NCBI GenBank assembly: GCA_016716405.1
Contig: JADJWK010000002.1
Coordinates: 806,001-870,000, forward strand
Length of the DNA stretch: 64,000 nucleotides
Direction: 5' to 3'
DNA from: Candidatus Melainabacteria bacterium
GTDB lineage: Bacteria; Cyanobacteriota; Vampirovibrionia; Obscuribacterales; Obscuribacteraceae
In this document: positions 61,519-64,000 of the stretch, piece after piece
How positions within the stretch are numbered: the first letter of the stretch is position 1
Layout of the letters: each line of letters opens with the position of its first letter
Notes under the pieces: model-generated
Seen by the model: the letters and a program-made list of their open reading frames with translations, nothing else
What the model was told of the DNA's origin: nothing
Databases searched by the model: none
Program-made: the position numbers and the translations under genes

Positions 61519-61891
61519 GATAGCATGTTCAGCCCGATGATGTGAGGGATCGAGAGATCGGCTCCCATTCCCTCCCGGGCATCGTGCCACTTTTTCTGGT
61601 ATCAGCTTCTCTGGCACGCTTAGCGTGATAGGCTGTTAGAAAGAGGACCTGGTGATGTTCAGGCCGCTCCGAAGCTCTTTGAGGTGCTCACATGACTATT
61701 TGTCCGATTGCATTGATAGTTCACTGCGCTGGCTGTCCGCTGGTAAAAGTATGTCCTGGCAAATCGCTTATTGGCGATTTCGATACCTATGCGAAAGAGG
61801 ACGAAGAAGCCAATTCCGAATCCAATGACGAAGCCGAATCCAGGTAAAGGCACTCTTGCCGAAATGATACTGCGACCGGACCGCTCGCCCT

Positions 61892-62179
61892 CTAGAACAG
61901 ATAGCTGTACGCAAGTCCGCGTTTGCGTGGGCCCTGCTCTTTCGAGAAGGCTACGCGCAGAACCTTCCCGTTGTAATTCTTCCTGTTCAAACAGTCCAGG
62001 GCTGCACGAGCGGCCCCTTGCGTCATCATCTCGACGAATCCGAACCCACGAGAGATTCCCGAGCGCGAATCCGTGGGGATTCTGGCCGACTTGACCTCTC
62101 CATACTGAGCGAACAGCTCTTGCAACTCTTCCACCGAACAAAGATCGGTGAGATTCTGAACGAACAACTTCGTTTGCAT
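61892..62179 (-). CDS. RRM RNA-binding protein
   Basis: About 95 aa from the ATG at 62179, with AAAGGA 7 nt upstream. A single RNA-recognition motif: RNP2 is KLFVQNL and RNP1 is RGFGFVEM, with alpha helices between. Matches the small cyanobacterial-type Rbp proteins, which in cyanobacteria are often cold-induced. Divergent from the zinc-ribbon gene. Confidence 0.9.
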   Translation of the reverse strand: MQTKLFVQNLTDLCSVEELQELFAQYGEVKSARIPTDSRSGISRGFGFVEMMTQGAARAALDCLNRKNYNGKVLRVAFSKEQGPRKRGLAYSYLF

Positions 62180-62245
62180 ATAAATTCCTTTGAACTCGAT
62201 ATGTACACTAGCAGTGTGACTGATGCGCTGCACCTGATGTACTAA

Positions 62246-62266
62246 CCACAGGTCTTAAGCCTGTGG
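62246..62266. repeat. Perfect hairpin in the RRM/zinc-ribbon intergenic region
   Basis: CCACAGG (62246-62252) pairs with CCTGTGG (62260-62266) around TCTTAAG. It lies in the 311-bp gap (62180-62490) between divergent genes, which otherwise shows no gene. It could be an operator or a leader hairpin. Confidence 0.5.
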
Positions 62267-62490
62267 CATATTTCTCTGACTTAAATTCCGGCTCCGGACG
62301 ACTACTTTTGACTGTGCGTCCTTGACTTTGAATCCAGTGAAGTCAAAACTGCTTCTAAATGCATTCTTGCACATTGCAGTCCTTAACGCAAACGCCGATT
62401 CGAGCTTCGGACCGCCAGACCGGTGTCGAGTTCAAAATGGCTGTACAGTAAGGATTGAGCTAAGCAGTCGAATTGACTCAGGAGCCGCCC

Positions 62491-62712
62491 ATGTTCAATT
62501 GGATTAAGGCAGAGACAGAGCCCCGGTTGAGACACAAGGATAACAAGGATTGTTACTTCCTCTGCCCCAGGTGCAGCTTTCGATGCATCGGTCGGACCGA
62601 TCTCTGCAACACCTGCGGCTTGATTCTCAATGCTCCGTTCCCGACCAGCACCGAGCCCGAGCCTGCGAAACTTGTCGAGGCGACCGGATCTCAGGTGGTC
62701 AAGCATGCTTGA
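62491..62712 (+). CDS. Small zinc-ribbon protein (73 aa)
   Basis: Starts at the ATG at 62491 with GGAG 6 nt upstream (MFNWIKAETEPRLRHKDN). CPRC and CNTC spaced by 12 residues form a zinc ribbon; the C-terminus is short and disordered. No family recognised. It sits between two RRM protein genes. Confidence 0.6.
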   Translation: MFNWIKAETEPRLRHKDNKDCYFLCPRCSFRCIGRTDLCNTCGLILNAPFPTSTEPEPAKLVEATGSQVVKHA

Positions 62713-62978
62713 TGTCTTTTCCCGGAGTCCGGTCTGTAGATGAGAGCCTCTATTTGCGGGCGCCGGTGATCGTCGGGTTCGGGGGTGAAGCGGATTCGGA
62801 TGTGACGACATCAGCCTGACGTTCATTGATATCGAGTACGGTATCGATACTCTGTAAATAGAATCGAAATACCCTATCCTTTGGGGCGAAACTGTGAAAT
62901 ACTGTACCCAGTCGTCTGCCATGTCGACGCTGCGGTGAATTCGTTTAAGACCGCAGAAGAAATTGTTTCAAGGAGTTT

Positions 62979-63239
62979 ATGAATACAAAGCTATACGTCG
63001 GGAACCTGCCATTCAGCATGGAAGAAGCCGACATCAAACTAATGTTTTCCGAATCCGGCAATGTAGCATCTGTGCATGTTGCTCTGGACAGAGATTCCGG
63101 AAGAAAGAGAGGATTCGCCTTCGTCGAGATGGAGACTGAGGACGAGGCGAAGAAGGCCATGACTGCCCTGAACCGGCAAACAGTCGACGGCCGGCAAATT
63201 GTTGTTGATCTCTGTAAGCCGAAAGCCAACGCCAGGTAG
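62979..63239 (+). CDS. RRM RNA-binding protein
   Basis: An 86-aa single RNA-recognition motif protein: RNP2 KLYVGNL, RNP1 RGFAFVEM, and a short tail (KPKANAR). AAGGAG lies 4-5 nt before the ATG. Paralogous to the RRM protein at 61892-62179 but with more canonical aromatic positions. Probably binds single-stranded mRNA. A hairpin follows at 63267-63296. Confidence 0.92.
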   Translation: MNTKLYVGNLPFSMEEADIKLMFSESGNVASVHVALDRDSGRKRGFAFVEMETEDEAKKAMTALNRQTVDGRQIVVDLCKPKANAR

Positions 63240-63266
63240 TTCAGTGACAGGCTGAAAGCTTGCCTA

Positions 63267-63296
63267 GAAGCCCTGCGGTGTCTCACCGCGGGCTTC
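63267..63296 (+). terminator. Hairpin after the RRM gene
   Basis: GAAGCCC-T-GCGGTG (63267-63280) pairs with CACCGC-GGGCTTC (63284-63296), a 13-bp stem with one bulged T. The following sequence is only weakly T-rich. Confidence 0.6.
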
Positions 63297-63405
63297 ACTG
63301 CTATATTGGCCAGGAATTGTCTTGATTCCTTCAGGCTCAGAGCATGGAGGAATCAGGCTTGCCTTTGACCCTGGTCCATACCCAATTTCATTCGAGGAGA
63401 GATCG

Positions 63406-64000
63406 ATGTTGTCATGCGAGGTTCTAGAAGCACTCCGGACCGACTTGAAGGAGCTGATCAAGCCGAATAGCGTGCCCTTCGAGAAAAAGTACAGACTTAC
63501 TCCGGGTGCCGATATCGAGATATCGATCAGCGAGCTCGATGGTCCCGAAAGCTATCGAATCATGGTCGAGTCCGCTAGCGGCCTTCTGGAAGCCAAGATT
63601 GTCGGGCATCGAAGAGTACCGGCTCTACTGGTCGGGCTCACCAGTCAAAAGGTATCGGAATATGTGGTCGAACGCGAGATGCCTTCGTGCGCTTCCATGA
63701 TTCATGGCGGTGCCGACGAGATCCTCGTGCTCTATGATTGTGTGAAGAGATTCAAGCTCGAGCCCACCTTGCCCTTCAGCACGGTTATCCAGACCCCGAA
63801 AGGGGAGAGGAGGATCTTCTCGATAGGCAAGGAGGGCAATCGGTACAGGCTGGAGATGATCACCAGCCATATCTACGGCGAATCGATGAAGACCATAGGC
63901 GACATAGGCGATGAAGCATTGATACCCGAGCAATGCTACGCTCTGCTTGGACGAATGCTGGGAGAGTGGCTCAGACCGGAGTCGGTAAAGTCAGTGAAGT
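63406..64000 (+). CDS. Unknown protein, 3' end beyond the window
   Basis: An open frame from the ATG at 63406 (GAGGAGA upstream) to the window edge, at least 198 codons. The protein is soluble and mixed alpha/beta (MLSCEVLEALRTDLKELIKP at the start; IQTPKGERRIFSIGKEGNRY in the middle). No signal peptide or recognised motif. Its good ribosome binding site and even codon use make it a real gene. Confidence 0.65.
   Translation, partial: MLSCEVLEALRTDLKELIKPNSVPFEKKYRLTPGADIEISISELDGPESYRIMVESASGLLEAKIVGHRRVPALLVGLTSQKVSEYVVEREMPSCASMIHGGADEILVLYDCVKRFKLEPTLPFSTVIQTPKGERRIFSIGKEGNRYRLEMITSHIYGESMKTIGDIGDEALIPEQCYALLGRMLGEWLRPESVKSVK

Overview
The window is a GC-rich, densely coded bacterial chromosome segment using the standard code. 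Its genes suggest a non-photosynthetic relative of Cyanobacteria (Vampirovibrionia/Melainabacteria, probably Obscuribacterales-like). The pointers are small RRM RNA-binding proteins, paired Ser/Thr kinases with an HRD-x-TPDN catalytic loop, many TPR proteins, a large AsmA-like protein implying a Gram-negative envelope, and a glyoxylate shunt. This assignment rests on gene families only; no ribosomal RNA is present to confirm it.

Layout. 1-2.2 kb (minus): a trp operon (trpE-trpG and the start of a third gene) preceded by a previously unlisted 32-codon Trp-rich leader peptide and an intrinsic terminator, a classic attenuator. 2.2-6.4 kb: a large unknown protein with a kinase-like C-terminus, a small exported protein, and a thiamine-diphosphate 2-keto acid decarboxylase. 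6.4-12.5 kb: PH-like membrane protein, B12-binding protein, PemK/MazF-type toxin, SAM hydrolase, acpS, folK, Eis-like acetyltransferase and a universal stress protein. 12.5-24.5 kb (minus): signalling and membrane genes, namely two abutting Ser/Thr kinases, a HAD phosphatase, a Cache-HAMP-GAF-GGDEF cyclase, TPR and M50-like membrane proteins, and tatC. 24.5-29 kb: a MerR-type HTH fused to a citrate-synthase-like domain that lacks a catalytic His, divergent from aceB-aceA across a 12-bp-arm inverted repeat; then terminators and an 87-nt poly-G tract that may be an assembly artefact.

29.3-33 kb (minus): translation genes (infC-rpmI-rplT-rRNA methyltransferase; rpsF-ssb-rpsR) and tRNA-Leu(CAG). 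33-43.2 kb: a secreted protein with MTPG repeats, an HTH/zinc-finger protein, a Xer recombinase with an AT-hook-like insertion, an AsmA-like giant, and a GAF-LuxR regulator whose receiver domain has Ser in place of the phospho-Asp. 43.2-50 kb: a possible structured RNA, ferredoxin, rpsO-pnp, HU, rsfS and an LSm/beta-propeller protein. 50-57.5 kb: acyl-CoA ligase, lipase-like hydrolase, TPR proteins, small zinc-ribbon and membrane proteins, tRNA-Gly(CCC) and an RHS-like remnant.

57.5-61.3 kb: a decayed IS21-family element (istB, frameshifted istA, two zinc-binding accessory ORFs) sitting inside remnants of a receiver-PAS regulator. 61.9-64 kb: two RRM proteins flanking a zinc-ribbon protein, and an unknown gene running off the end. 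The most notable items for follow-up are the catalytically altered citrate-synthase regulator at the glyoxylate operon, the trp attenuator, the pseudo-receiver regulator, and the IS21 accessory proteins.
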